Part shown: one piece after another, positions 11,567 through 23,415 of the stretch
Position numbering within the stretch: the first letter of the stretch is position 1
Layout of the letters: the number at the start of each line of letters is the position of its first letter
Assembly: GCA_026874595.1 (NCBI GenBank)
Contig: CM049322.1
Span: 26,137,400 to 26,201,399, forward strand
DNA from: Sipunculus nudus
Taxonomy: Eukaryota; Annelida; Sipuncula; Golfingiida; Sipunculidae
DNA length: 64,000 bases
Direction of reading: 5' to 3'
Notes under the pieces: model-generated
What the model was told of the DNA's origin: nothing
Database searches by the model: none
The model's input: the letters and a program-made list of their open reading frames with translations, nothing else
Translations under genes and position numbers: made by a program

Positions 11567-13380
11567 GACCCATGGGTCACTTTGCTCAGCTGAAGTTGAC
11601 CTTGAAGGTAAAATCTAAACAAGGCCTACAGGCCTAATGCTAACCTGTGCAATGGTTAATACACCAAGTATAATGGTTCAATGCTGGGCCATTACTTTCC
11701 AAGTAGGCATACATGTCTTGTATACGATGAAGGTATCAGAGATGTATACATATGCCCAATTTCAGGCTGATATCCCCTTCTGAGAAATAAGCAGGGACAT
11801 ACACTGTGCAAAAATTATTGTAGGCCATTACTTTTCAAGTAGGCATACACGTCTTGTATACGACGAAGGTATCAGAGATGTATACATATGCCCAATTTCA
11901 GGCTGATATCCCCTCCTGAGAAATAAGCAGGGACATACACTGTGCAAAAATTATTGTAGGTGGCACCTCCAGTCTTGTATACAACAAAGCTTTACGATAT
12001 GTATACATTTGCCCAATTTCAGGCTGATATACCAAATTCCTCTGGAGAAATAAGCAGGCACATACACTGTGCATTAGTCATTGAAGGTGGCGACACCTGT
12101 CTTGGGAACGAGAAAGCCATCAAAGACGCAAAGATAGGTCTAAATATCAGACCGATACATAAAACTTCTGGAGTTTGATGCACTGGGCTGAGCAGGCTTA
12201 GGTGAGAAAGGCAGTTGCCCAAGGTGAACTGTGACAGATTGCTGGCTCAAGTTACTACACTGAGTGAACTCTTGACCTGCACCTAGCTAGACTGAGTGAA
12301 ATTTTGACCTGTACCTGGCTGCACTGAGTGAACTCTTGACCTGTTGCACAATCTTACACAGATGGCAGTTTGCCAAAGCTATAAATAGATCAAGGCTGAC
12401 CTTTGGCTCCAAATCTGATACAGTTGGCAGACTGCCAAAGCTATAAATGGAATGCAGCTACTGCACTGAGTAAACTCTTGACTTACACCTGGCTGCATTG
12501 AGTGAACTCTTGACCTGTAGCCTAATCTGACACAGTTGCCAGTCTGCCAAAGCTATAAATAGATCCAGGCTGACCTTTGGCCTGTTGCAAAATCTGAAAT
12601 AGTTGGCATTCTGCCAAGCTTTTTAACCTGAAATCTAGTGGCATGATGTTAATGATGCTGATAAAATGGTGCCAGGCTAGATGCAACTGCTTCACACAGC
12701 TAACATATATGGTAAAATGACTCAATCTCCATAATTCAGCCAGATATCATTCATTTGGAACCATTAAAGACAATTATTATAAAATTTATTGTGGGGATTA
12801 TTCTGGTAAACTATTCAACTTATTAGCTTCAGTGGTGTCATTCAAACAAGTTTTGCAGGTTTTATCACTCACACAGGAAGATAGAGCAAACTGGCAAAGT
12901 TCAGCTTCCCGTAACTCAACCAAAAAGCACTGAACCAAAACCATTTGAATTAACTTGAATTATCAACATCTGAGGATAATTAATGTGTGATATTTAAGAA
13001 TTTGGCCCAGTAGTTTTTGAGAAGATCTTTGTAGCCACCGAGCTAAAATGGGCTGTTATGGCATATGACTAAATTCAGCATTCCATAACTCAGCCAAAAG
13101 TCACTAAACAGAGAAAATTTGAACTAACTTCAGAAAGCATTACCCTAGGATCATTTCTGTGCAATATTAAACAATTTGGCCATATGGTTTCAGAGAAGAA
13201 TTTCTTTGTAGCCCACAGTATGGATAACAGGATAGCTGGCTTCAGTTATGTCATCATTTTCATCAGATACTTAGTCGTTTTCAAGTGTGAGCCATGACGT
13301 AGCTGATCTTGAAGTGCTGCTCTGTGTGTAAACAACAGATTACTTGCGTCTGACTGGAAACAAGTGACCCATGGGTCATG
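11567..13380. repeat. Second, partial copy (B) of the copy A/C repeat family
   Basis: It begins with GACCCATGGGTC (11,567-11,578) and ends near the same palindrome at 13,365-13,378. Internal order matches copy A: 'AAGGCCTACAGGCCTAATGC', 'GTCTTGTATAC' units (a ~120-bp local duplication at 11,700-11,960), the 'CTGAGTGAACTCTTGACC' minisatellite (12,260-12,530), and 'CAGCTAACATATATGGTAAA'. Same orientation as 4,424-8,760 and opposite to 32,540-36,900. Confidence 0.75.
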
Positions 13381-14689
13381 ACGCTCAGCTGCCAAGCATG
13401 ACCTGCGACATCATAGGCTGAGATTCACAACTTCCAGTCAAATTTTGAAGAATCAATTTGCCAATTTGTTGAAATTTTCTACAACAACAGAAATATATAT
13501 CACCTATGTCTGGTTAAAACACAGTAAATTGATGGTCTGAGGAAAATGTATGATTGTTAAGGTATGCAGAACTATTCCCATAGCTTACTTGATACCTGTC
13601 AGTCTCAAAAGGAACACCACAAAGGGCAAATATAAGATCAAAATATATAGCAAAAAATCAAGGAAATCCATGCAAGAATTATTGAGAAACAGGTGCTTCT
13701 GTATGAATTTTTATTCAATACAAGCCAACTGTACTGCACTTTCATATATGATGATAATATTTATTAAGAAATATTTGACCCAATCCTTTGCAAAATTACA
13801 TTAATATACGTCTGACTGCCTTCACTTTAACAGTTCTTTAGATAATATGATCAAAAGAAATTTAAAGATGGTGGCCTGGTGGCCATTTTGGACTTCTGAC
13901 AGGTCTGAAATCACACAACAACCATTCTCTAAATTGGACCAAACATTGAAAGAAAATTACTGAAACTGCACTGAAAAAAGGATTTCTAAGGTGGCTAATT
14001 GGCAGACATAATGGATTTCTGACAAGTCTGACATTTGATATCACACATCCTCCAATAAGAGACCAAACTTGGGGCAAATTCTCCAAATGATGTTACAGTA
14101 ATGAATGTCCAAAACAATTCAAAAGGCATGTTCAGGTGCTCATATCAGATTTATAGATATGCAAATGTAAAAGTGTAGGTCCAATATTTTTTATTATCAC
14201 TCTGCTTTTCAATGGAGTCAGCAGGGTTGGTAAACTGCAAAACCTGAAAGAAAAGAAATGCAGAAAGCATGACTAAGAGTCTTGTAATAAAATAAAGCCA
14301 TCCTAAATCAAGTACACATCCACATATTATGAGAACAAACACTTGCTTTTATTATATGTGGTGATTTATATAAAAATATTTAGATATCTAGGAAACTAAG
14401 TTTATTGCTATGATTCCATAAAATAAACTGCAAAATGTTCCCATCATCTTATAAATCAGTAGCTAAACCTTAATTCTATACTCTCATTGTGTTAATGCCT
14501 GGCTGAAGTATTCCAACAACAGTGTTTTGTTTTTGCAGTAACGAGGTACTTATCACTCAGCCTTATCACTTGATAGCCTGATACAAAAGGGAGTCATATG
14601 TCACCACTGTCACTCACAATTAGAGCCACAGGGTGAGATGTACCAGCTGGAGTGCAAGCTTATATATACAAGAAAAATAGAGATGGTCT
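13381..14689. other. No gene recognised
   Basis: Mostly unassigned AT-rich sequence. Two related ~120-bp units occur at 13,868-14,050, sharing 'TTCTGACA(G/A)GTCTGA' and 'ATCACACA'. Short ORFs on both strands carry no domain that I recognise. Confidence 0.5.
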
Positions 14690-15785
14690 ACAAAATAAGT
14701 TGACCTGACCTATGACCTTGGCCATTTGCCCACATATCAACTGGATTCTTTCTAAATGATGGGTAACTATACTAACCACTTACATCTGGCCGGGTGTTAT
14801 TACTTGGCAACCAATGAATGAATAACTTAGACCTGCAACCTTTAACCTCCTGACCAGCTGACCTCAAAATCAATTAGTTATTTCTTCATGAAAAAAGACC
14901 CATAAATATGAAGTTTGAATCACATTGAGTGATGCATAGATGTGGCATATGTGAAAGACTGAAGGTTTGGGTTGAACAATTTCACTTGAAATATGTTCAC
15001 AAGCATTTAGAACAATATTGTGACCTTGACCTTTGACCTTTTGAACTCAACATCAATAGGCTTCTTCCCCTATTGGTAGGTAAGCCATATATGACAGATG
15101 GAAAGTATAGATTGAAAAGTTTGCCTGAAAATAACTCCACGCAAGAGGAGGATGCTGTGAACTTGACCTTTGACCTCAAAATCGACAGGTCTTTTCCCCT
15201 GTTCGCAGAGAAGCGATATCAGTGCTGAAAGGTTTGGAATGAAAGGTCTAGCTTGAAATGTGTCCACAACCTTTTCAAATCAGTGGATCCTGTGACCCTG
15301 ACCTTTGACCTTGTAACCTCAACATCTATAGGATTCTTCTCCCACTTAGTAGGTGAGCTCTATGTGAAAGATCAAAGAATTGGGATGAAAGGTTTGGCTT
15401 AAAATGCATCCACAGGCTTTTCAAAGAAGTTGGTTCTGTGACCTTGACCTTTGACCTCAAAATAATTATGGTTCTTCCCCTGTTGGTAGGTGAGCTGTAT
15501 GTGAAAGATGGAAGGTATGGGATGAAATTTTGGCTTAAAGAATTATTTCTGGGGGGTGCAAACACACCCCATAACTTCGAGAATATAGGTCGCAGTGACC
15601 TAATTTCAGGTTTGCAAGGAGATCTTTTAGAACCTCTAAGACTGCATAGGGTTCATGTCCCTAGCCCCTACGGTTACGATTTGTGCCCTGCTAATGGCCG
15701 GAAGGTTGGCCGGCCGGACGGACAGACGACGGACAAAGACCCATCGCTATAGCCCAGCATGACTGAAAGTCAGCTGAGCTAAAAA
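14690..15785. repeat. ~140-bp tandem repeat array with DR1-like motifs and family terminus
   Basis: TGACCTTTGACC occurs exactly at 15,027-15,038, 15,164-15,175, 15,299-15,310 and 15,445-15,456, spaced 135-146 bp apart. Between them recur 'CTTCCCCTATTGGTAGGT'-type and 'ATGAAAGGTTTGGCTT'-type blocks. The right end (15,727-15,785) reads GACAAAGACCCATCGCTATAG then GAAAGTCAGCTGAGCTAAAAA, the reverse complement of the family terminus at 28,483 and 39,498. Related to the array at 1-1,860. Confidence 0.8.
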
Positions 15786-16702
15786 TACTACAGCCCTGCA
15801 TTATTTGCCCTGTTGAGGACCTGAGGCCCAAAGAGGTTGGATGAAGGGATTATTTCTTAGATCTCAAGTGTTTTGTGACAGCTTCGTATGTTAGAAAATC
15901 TTTACCCAACTTGATTTATCTTCTATAAGACACATTCAGTGTATAAAACTGGAAAAGCCAGGTTCAGGCCCAATACACAATCATTCCTTGGTCAGCTGCC
16001 ATGGCAGGTTTTTTTTACTAATCTGGTGGTTACAATTATAATGTTCATTTCTGTTCACCAAGTGAGTTTCCTATTGGTTTGTATCAATATCCAAACAATT
16101 ATCAGATCTCTAATTATATTATGAACTTTAGAATATTTAGTGAAAGATATATACATTTGGTAACGAAAGACTGTCATGCAAATAAGAGAGCTTATCCGCA
16201 CGACGGTCATGAGGATAGACACTGACTACCCTAAGTATCTTCAAACTGATATATATAGTTTAGGGCTGTCAGCTTAGGCCATCACCAATATGTTGCAAGA
16301 TCATACATCTGTACAGTCATATTTTTTTCTGAATAAATAATATGGAATCCATACACAGAAGTTTATTTTGCTGTTAGATAGTCACCACATTTGTCCGATT
16401 TGCCCCCAAGGTTGAAAGGTAGACCACAGTCGCTCAAATTCCTATTTGGGGTTGTGTTTTTATCAAGAAATGGATGAAACTGTGCACTATAAGGTATACA
16501 GATGTGCCTTACATTTACAAAGTAACTTTGCTCCGACGATTCATTTTCAAATCATAACATGCTCAAGGGGCACAATGTATCTTGCTATACTTTGCTGTAC
16601 TTCGTATGGTGATAGCATGTATCACTATAGAGGTATAATATGCACGGTTTCTTCCAATTTCCCCCTGAAATTGGGATTCGAACGACTGTGGGTAGACCAA
16701 GC
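15786..16702. other. No gene recognised; possible tRNA-like fragment at the right end
   Basis: Unassigned sequence. On the minus strand 16,673-16,683 reads GTTCGAATCCC, an exact RNA polymerase III B-box core, and the surrounding 'CGACTGTG' block is also present in inverted form at 16,423-16,440. No convincing A box at the right spacing was found, so a SINE is only a possibility. Confidence 0.4.
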
Positions 16703-16871
16703 GGTAATGGTGTAGAATAGCGGGCTTTTCCAATAAGCCTTATTTCACAACCTCTCATCCAGATTCATGACATCATGCGAATATATATTTTTATATAATT
16801 TGCTTGAAAATCTGGATGAGAGGTTGTGAAATAAGGCTTATTGGAAAAACCTGCTATTCTACACCATTACC
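16703..16871. repeat. Foldback element: 63-bp inverted repeats, 43-bp AT-rich loop
   Basis: The left arm 16,703-16,765 and right arm 16,809-16,871 are reverse complements with about two mismatches (GCCCG versus ACCTG region). The outer ends read GGTAATGGTGTAGAATAG and its complement. The loop is AT-rich. The transcript would fold into a long near-perfect hairpin. No target duplication is obvious. Confidence 0.9.
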
Positions 16872-17093
16872 GACCAAGCTTTAGAGCACTGTGTAAAAAT
16901 TATCCGAGCGACTACAACACCAATCAGGCACTGTCTTGACAAGGTTATGATGAGCATATATGGACGGACGATAGGATGATTAGAACTCAGGTATTGAATG
17001 AGGAGCATTTATATTTTTATTTATAATATTAATAATCATATAATTTTAAAATTACAGGCGGCAAAGTGAAGAGACAACTTTACAAGCAGCTTG

Positions 17094-18007
17094 TTACAAA
17101 AAGGAAGTGGCTAAACTGCCGGCAGGGTGCTGGCAGTTTAGTCCATAGCCTGCCATAGGCTAAACAGCTGGCAGGGGAAATACACCTTGCCAGCAGTTTA
17201 GCCAGTAGGCTTGACTGCTGGCAAATTGATCAGATGTATGCTCTATTTCAATTTTATATACTCTGTACTTTCCATTATTATTTGGACAATGAGCTGACAA
17301 TATAGTGCTGACTTACCAAATAAACTATTTTGCTGGTCTACATATAATAAGTATGTTGAATACTGATGAGTAGGTTCTAAAAGTGCACATTTTTTACATT
17401 TAGGCCTACAGGGTAGTATTATATAAATTTTCCTATAAAAATTGTAATATTAACAGGATAGTTTATAGATTTTGTGATTAAAATATATACCCGAACTGTA
17501 AATGTGTGTGCAGAGACTATTTACAATTTATAAACTAGTATGCTTATGAGCAAACAAATAATTAGGGTGTGAAAACAAACAACTCAGTTATGTCAAATAA
17601 ATGGCCAAAGGATCAGCTTATTACTTGATCAAAGGTATAATCAAACAATCTTACACCACACCCTATTAAAGCTATTGAGCCTAGCTTAGTAGCTATTCCG
17701 TTGTGAGATGATGTAAGGAATATCCACACCAAATGGCTTTTTTTTACAAAATGACTATCAAAATATCTAATTTGGTAGGTCAGCACTATATTGTCAGCAG
17801 ATTGTCGAAATAATGATGGAAAGTTCGGAGTATCACACTGAAATGGAGCATACATTGTTACATTCTTTGCCATCACTGGCATCAGTTCAGCCAGGGGTGT
17901 ACCCCTGGGCTAGACTGCCGGCAAGGTAAGTATTCCCTGCCGGCTGTTTAGCCTGTGGACTTAACTGCCGGCAGGGTGCCGGCTGTTTAGCCACTTCCTT
18001 ACAAAAA
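17094..18007. mobile_element. Long-TIR non-autonomous DNA transposon with 9-bp TSD (Mutator-like?)
   Basis: An exact 9-bp duplication TTACAAAAA occurs at 17,094-17,102 and 17,999-18,007. Between them is an 896-bp element that starts GGAAGTGGCTAAAC and ends GTTTAGCCACTTCC. Homology between the two arms extends well beyond the tips: 'GTATGCTC(T/C)ATTTCA', 'ACTTTCCAT(T/C)ATTATTT', 'TGACAATATAGTGCTGAC' at 17,230-17,320 are inverted at 17,740-17,860, so the arms are about 230-300 bp. Subterminal CTGCCGGCAG/CAGCTGGCAG units are repeated three times per arm. No transposase is present. A 9-bp duplication and long TIRs fit Mutator-like elements; that class is an inference. Confidence 0.85.
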
Positions 18008-19239
18008 CGTTTTCTGATCTCACAAGTGTGAGTTATTCTTTTGACTATGAGTATAGTCGTGCCAAAATGGGAGAAAATTATTTGCAAAAATGTACGTAAA
18101 ACATATGTCGCGAGAACACATGCGGACAAGGTTTTTGGGACGGACAAAACAAAAAGTCGAACCAAATAATGAAATACAGTCCGTGTAAATTGTGGTTCCC
18201 GTGTCATAAAATGCCTACATATCACCCTATAATTTCAACATGACCATTATTCCCATGATTTGTCGATTCAAATGATTCCAAAGATGGCCTGCAACCACCA
18301 AAAATTAGAAGAAAGCTGTAATACGCACCAGCCACGCTCACGCAGCCTTTCCGGATTTTGGTGTGACCTCATTGTATTATCGCTCAAGTATTTCAAATGA
18401 AATTCCCGGATGCCATTCACAACACTGCGCAGACTCGCACACGAGTAAAACTCAGCTGTTTAGGGTTTATGGACGTCATAATCTGAGTCCCCAAATGCAA
18501 AATGTACCTATTTCTATTTTCTTTACATATTAGCATTTGAAAAGCTAAGAGGAAATGGCCTTGCTATTTGGTGATAATAAAATACTAAATATATGAATGC
18601 AAGACAAATACTACATGTGCACTTTTTTTACTGTCACAATCATATAGGGTCTACATCAAAGATGAAGGATCGAGCCTCTCATGATCAAATATTTGTATAA
18701 CCAACCTGTATTTAAACTATGTAAAATTAATATGCGTTTAAAATACCCACTGGGAATATATAAAAAAACCCTGTAAAATATTGAATAAGGAAGAAAGTGG
18801 AGATGAGCTGTTGTGTAATAATTAATACACAAATGATTTAATTATACCGGTATAAAATACTGTAAAAAATTAGAATTGTACATTTCAAATGAGCATAAGC
18901 TAAATCTATTAAGTATATATTGTACTTTGTAGTATATGTATAAATAAATTAAATTCCAGGAAAGTTTGTACAGATTCTTTATTGAGTGTACCAGTGGTAT
19001 GCATGGGAAGAGATATTAATGGAATGCTCCACACTTTTATAGCAATGCATCACTTTGTTGGCACAATTAAATGTGTGTTTTATAATTGTAACCCTTGTGA
19101 TACAATACATAATCCACAATCTAGCAATGGTAAAGAATAAGAATGAATTAAATAGGAAAATTACAACAAATGTAGCAAAAGTAAAGAATAATAATAAATT
19201 AAATAGGGAAAATTATATGTAACATTCATCCTGTTTATG
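18008..19239. repeat. Intergenic; dispersed AT-rich repeat at 18,495-18,925
   Basis: 18,008-18,490 has nothing recognised. 18,495-18,925 is the reverse complement of 43,345-43,750 (shared blocks: 'GGAAATGGCCTTGCTATTTGG', 'CCCACTGGGAATATAT', 'GGAGATGAGCTGTTGTGTAAT', 'TTAGAATTGTAC'). The two copies flank RPS25 at a distance and in opposite orientation. The remainder is AT-rich with no ORF of interest. Confidence 0.7.
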
Positions 19240-19356
19240 CATCATTGGGGGGGGGGGGGGTTGCAGGGGGAAGCCCAGCTAAGCTGGACCAAGTTGAAGC
19301 CAAACGTACAAAGCTGAGCTGCCTAGAGCCTGGAGTGATTACACAACACAGGTGAG

Positions 19357-19398
19357 GGCTCGATCCATCACCCACTATACACGTACACCACTGTACTA
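19357..19398 (-). repeat. Candidate tRNA-derived SINE head
   Basis: On the minus strand TAGTACAGTGG (19,388-19,398) fits the polymerase III A-box consensus TRGYNNANNNG, and GATCGAGCC (19,357-19,365) fits the B-box consensus GWTCRANNC. The gap between the boxes is about 22 nt, shorter than in most tRNAs. No body or tail was delimited. A 12-nt poly(G) run follows at 19,249-19,260. Confidence 0.35.
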
Positions 19399-20170
19399 CG
19401 TCAAACTGCCGGGGCTGGCCTGATCGATGTAAACAATACTTGACATGGTGTCCAAAAACTTGAATACCAGCTACTTTCTTCAATCAATTCCTTTGACATT
19501 TCAGATTTTTACAGATTGTATACGTGCTGTGAAGATAAAAGCAACAGTGCGTACATGGAAAAACGTGTCGTGGCTAAATTTGGACCGTGACAAAATTTGT
19601 AAGGTATGATTTTTAATTTATGTTAATAACTTTAAAAAATTGCAAAATTCAGATGTAATTTTGGGTATACATGCAATTGAAACTTGATTAAATAGTTATA
19701 TGCCTGAAAACAATCTCTAGCTTCAGCATCTCTCATGTTAAGTGAGTAATTATATATTTCATGAATTTTTACAAAGTGCATTATGTTCGGGCCAATATAA
19801 CTTCAAGAAATCATGCAACACTCACCAAATTTCTGGTATCTACATAGGAAGTGTTAAATGTTAAATATGATCAAAAATAGATCAGTGGTTTTGATATCAG
19901 GCAGTCTTGAAGTGTAACAATAGTTTTTTTTAATGTAAAATTGAGGTTTTTCATTAATATCTCATAGGAACGAAGTCGTATAGTGAACCAATTTTCGATA
20001 TGGTAGGAGATTTTTTAGACATATCTAACTGTATGCCGAATTGCGGATTAGTAGGTCCAACGCTTTCAAAACGTGCCCTGTTAACGGACCGACGCCATGC
20101 GTACGGCCGGCCGGCCGGACAAAGAACAACTTACCATATGACTTCATGCAGGTCACTGGCAAGCAAACGT

Positions 20171-20352
20171 CCGAGCGGGCACTGGACGTTGATTCAACAT
20201 TAATTCAACGTTGTCAATGTGATTTCAACGTTGACAACTTTGAATTAATGTTGAATCAAGTTCGTCCAGTGCCTGCTGGGGTATTCCAAATCAACGTTGA
20301 AATTTGAGACAACGTTGAATTAATGTTGAATCAACGTGCAGTGAGTGCTGGG
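20171..20352. mobile_element. Small MITE with ACGTTGA-rich inverted repeats
   Basis: The left end CGAGCGGGCACTGGACGTTG is inverted at the right end (CAACGTGCAGTGAGTGCTGG). Between them CAACGTTGA palindromes and AATTAATGTTGAATCAA blocks recur. A second internal right-type end at 20,250-20,282 followed by 'TATTCCAAATCAACG' suggests two nested or tandem copies. No coding sequence. Confidence 0.75.
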
Positions 20353-20962
20353 GAATTCCAAATCTCATTATATTATCATATAACATAATTGGTTATGAAA
20401 AATATTAATATAGATTTTACATTAAATGAGCCCAATACCTGGAGGAAAACATTTTTTCCCATATATTTTCCACTAAAAACATGAGGTTGTGTGTTTTGTT
20501 CAAAAACTTTTGGCATATCTATATGAGCACTGTCAACTAGGCAGTGACGTCACACACTGGGAAATCCCCTGTGACTAAAAATGCTAGATCTCAGTAAAAG
20601 CGGAGTATTTCTGCCACTGTCAGTCCCAAATTTTCAGGAGAGAATAAAAACAACATGCATCTGAGTTGTTAATAAATTTCAGTCCATGGTGTCATATGTG
20701 TATCATGCAGCCAATCAAATCAGGGCAAAGTCTGGGATCTGGATGAAATCGTGGAATAGGTTTACTTAACCTTCAGCTCAGAAGAATAGTCAGCTAAGCT
20801 CGAAAAAAGTAGAGAAGAAAGTAATGTTGTACGTTCAAATATGTTAGATATAAAACTTGTTTCAAGGCAAATTACATAAACATGGGTGTTTTGTAACAAG
20901 GACTTCACGGGATAAGTAATATTTTGTGAGCATATATATATATATTGTCTTTCGACCTGTAC

Positions 20963-20963
<1 letters not shown>
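20353..20963. other. No gene recognised
   Basis: AT-rich intergenic sequence without a supported ORF, repeat or RNA feature. Confidence 0.4.

Positions 20964-21027
<64 letters not shown>
20964..21027. repeat. (AT)n microsatellite
   Basis: About 32 uninterrupted AT dinucleotides. Shorter (AT)n tracts lie nearby at about 20,933-20,945 and 21,470-21,485. Confidence 0.95.
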
Positions 21028-21031
<4 letters not shown>

Positions 21032-22426
21032 GTATTAATGTTGTTGTTTGGTTATTAGCGTGTTCTCGTAACTGCGTGGCTGTATATTAAAAATACTACA
21101 TAGACGACAACTTGTTAAAATAATTATTGTCTCAAGTATGGCGCGGGTACGTGCGTGCATGTTACATCGCGTCGCGAGCAAGGGGCCGTTATATATAGTG
21201 GAGGGATATTGAGAGGGCGGCGGCAGGTTCGCTGTGACACGTAATGGTTTTTACAGAATAATATCTCCATTAAGCAGCCTGCCAAGTGTAATCTATTATT
21301 TTTTTAACGGAACATTTGAACAATATGGATGTGTATATAATAGACCAGAAAAAGCATGAACTGTACATCAAGATGGACAAAAGTCAAGAAATCGTTATAG
21401 TTCTTATATAAAATATTGTCGTGTTGAGCTACAACCGAACCGACACACTCTCTCACGGATATATACGGATATATATATATATATAAAGAACATAGTTTTT
21501 ATATAGTGAATTACAAACTAATTTTTGTAAGATGCAATGAAAATTTAACAGAAATGCACCTGCTATCTGTAAATTGTAGATGAAAATTTTTGGAAAAAAT
21601 CATCAAATATATGTTCAAATGTAAAACGGAATGGGGAGCTCTTGCTAAATCGCCTCTTCAATTGTGACTCGATCGAACTCTATGTAGCACATGTCTTTCA
21701 TTTTAAGCATTCATGCACAGAAAAAGTTAAATATTCTTCATGAAGTAATTTAGTCATACAATCATATATTAGAAAGTTAACGGGTTACTGTTTTTTGGGT
21801 TATTTAAAGTGTTTTTACTTCAGCTGAGAATATTAGCACCAATAATGTGTTGTGTCTTACGTCTGTACGTGTTTATTTTTTGTTATTAATCAAGTTGGCG
21901 ACCTTAGTTTTATTCTTGTCTACAGAATAATAGTTCCATTAACAAATAGTGATCTTCACATTAACTCCTCGTACCTTAAAAGAGAATATCACAAAAAATG
22001 TATTAATAATTTGTACTTTCATCAAAAGTTTATCTAATATACGGTGTTTCCATGACAGTCCTTCCCTATAAAGATTTACGTTCTTTTAAAATAGATATAA
22101 TTATATACACCAACCGTACGCAAGTGTGTTTATATTTTCTTTTTTTCATATTTTATTATTACAATTTTAGTTAGCATTTAGTAATTTTCTTACTCTTGCT
22201 GCTGAATATAACAATATATAAAATAAAAGTGAAGAAATTGTCTGATATGGTATAGACTTGTGCAGGAATGCCCTTAATCCCAAATGTTTTATATTCCACT
22301 GATGTATATTATACTCATAAATATTAAAAGAACGGGACTTACTTTGGGTGGAAAAAATCATAAATGACAAAATAACTAGTAATGATTCAGAGGTCATTCT
22401 TGGAGCGACAAAAGTAGGATGCTGCA
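21028..22426. other. No gene recognised
   Basis: AT-rich intergenic sequence. 21,140-21,250 is locally GC-richer ('GGCGCGGGTACGTGCGTGC') but carries no ORF or identifiable promoter. Confidence 0.4.
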
Positions 22427-23103
22427 TAAAGGTGTTTTTCCATAAGTGCGTAGTCCGTATCCGTAGTCCGTATGCGTAGTCCGCATGCGTAGTCCGCAAA
22501 AATCGCTTTGTAGACTTTTTAACTGAGCTGTTTCCATTCATCCGCATGCGTAGTACGTATGCGTAATCCGTATCTGCACGCTGCCGGGAGCGGTATTTGC
22601 GAACTACGCATACCAATCATCGTGTCGATTTCAGGTTAAACATAGAAATTTTTCTATCCAGGCCGTGCTGTATGCACAGTCTCTATTTTCAACTGGTATG
22701 AATGTCATTTCTGGTATCAATTTTCCAGAAACCAAACATATTGGCATTTGGCTGAATTTTGTTTTCCTTTCTTTATCACAGACAACATGTTTTTAGATGA
22801 TTGAAGCCTAAACATCACTGTCGCGTATAAAATATTACCAATTATGATGTTTTAAAAATTTTATTATTTTAATTTTGTTGTTTAACTTTTGATGCTAGTA
22901 TATACAAACGTACAATAAATATATGGTGAAATGGCTTGAAAAAAATATAAACTTCAGCTATCGAGCACCTATCAATACGGAGTACGGACTACGCATATAC
23001 GTACTTATAGAAAACTAACTTTGTGGATACGGACTACGCATGTATACGCACTACGCATGCAGACTACGGATACGCACTAGGCACTTATGGAAAACCACCT
23101 TAA
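22427..23103. mobile_element. Non-autonomous TIR transposon with TAA duplication (PIF/Harbinger-like?)
   Basis: The element 22,430-23,100 starts AGGTGTTTTTCCATAAGTGC and ends with the inverse (GCACTTATGGAAAACCACCT). Flanking TAA is present on both sides (22,427-22,429 and 23,101-23,103). Subterminal regions are packed with GCGTAGTCCGTA/TACGGACTACGC repeats in opposite orientation at the two ends, a layout expected for transposase binding sites. A 3-bp TAA duplication fits PIF/Harbinger (TWA), but no transposase is present to confirm it. The 149-codon minus-strand ORF overlapping the left end is an artefact of the repeats. Confidence 0.8.
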
Positions 23104-23256
23104 TAGTCGGTATAATAGTTGTCAGAAAAACAACTAGGATTGTAGCTGAACAACTACTTTAACATGTCCTTGGTCATGAGATGTTGATAATGTATAATAT
23201 GTAATTGATTTTTGCAAGATTTATAAGTTCATCTATACACCGTCCGCACCCAAGCC

Positions 23257-23390
23257 GCACGCGTTTTAGTATGGTTCTAAACAGTGGAAATCCTCGTGCA
23301 TGTGTATGCATGCACGCGTTTTAGCAACAACCATTAATTGATGTAAGCGGCCAGATCGATCTCGCGTGATCTGTCGTGAACGAGATTCTG
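23257..23390 (+). promoter_or_regulatory. RPS25: RPS25 proximal promoter
   Basis: Two exact copies of GCACGCGTTTTAG lie at 23,257-23,269 and 23,312-23,324. TCTCGCGTGA at 23,360-23,369 differs by one base from the palindromic TCTCGCGAGA element known from housekeeping and ribosomal protein promoters. No TATA box lies at the usual distance before the pyrimidine tract. Binding factors are not inferable from sequence alone. Confidence 0.5.
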
Positions 23391-23400
23391 CCTCTTTTCC
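23391..23400 (+). promoter_or_regulatory. RPS25: 5'TOP pyrimidine tract / probable transcription start of RPS25
   Basis: CCTCTTTTCC, a pyrimidine run starting with C, 16 nt ahead of the start codon. Terminal oligopyrimidine tracts are the hallmark of ribosomal protein mRNAs and confer growth-dependent translational control. The exact start nucleotide is inferred. Confidence 0.7.
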
Positions 23401-23415
23401 GATTATACTGCAAGC

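Noticed and set aside
16673-16683. tRNA gene suggested by an exact B-box core on the minus strand
   Set aside because: No A box at proper spacing and no cloverleaf could be drawn; possibly a SINE remnant.
22167-22616. 149-codon minus-strand ORF upstream of RPS25
   Set aside because: Half of it is the GCGTAGTCCG subterminal repeat of a TIR element; the rest is low complexity and has no domain.
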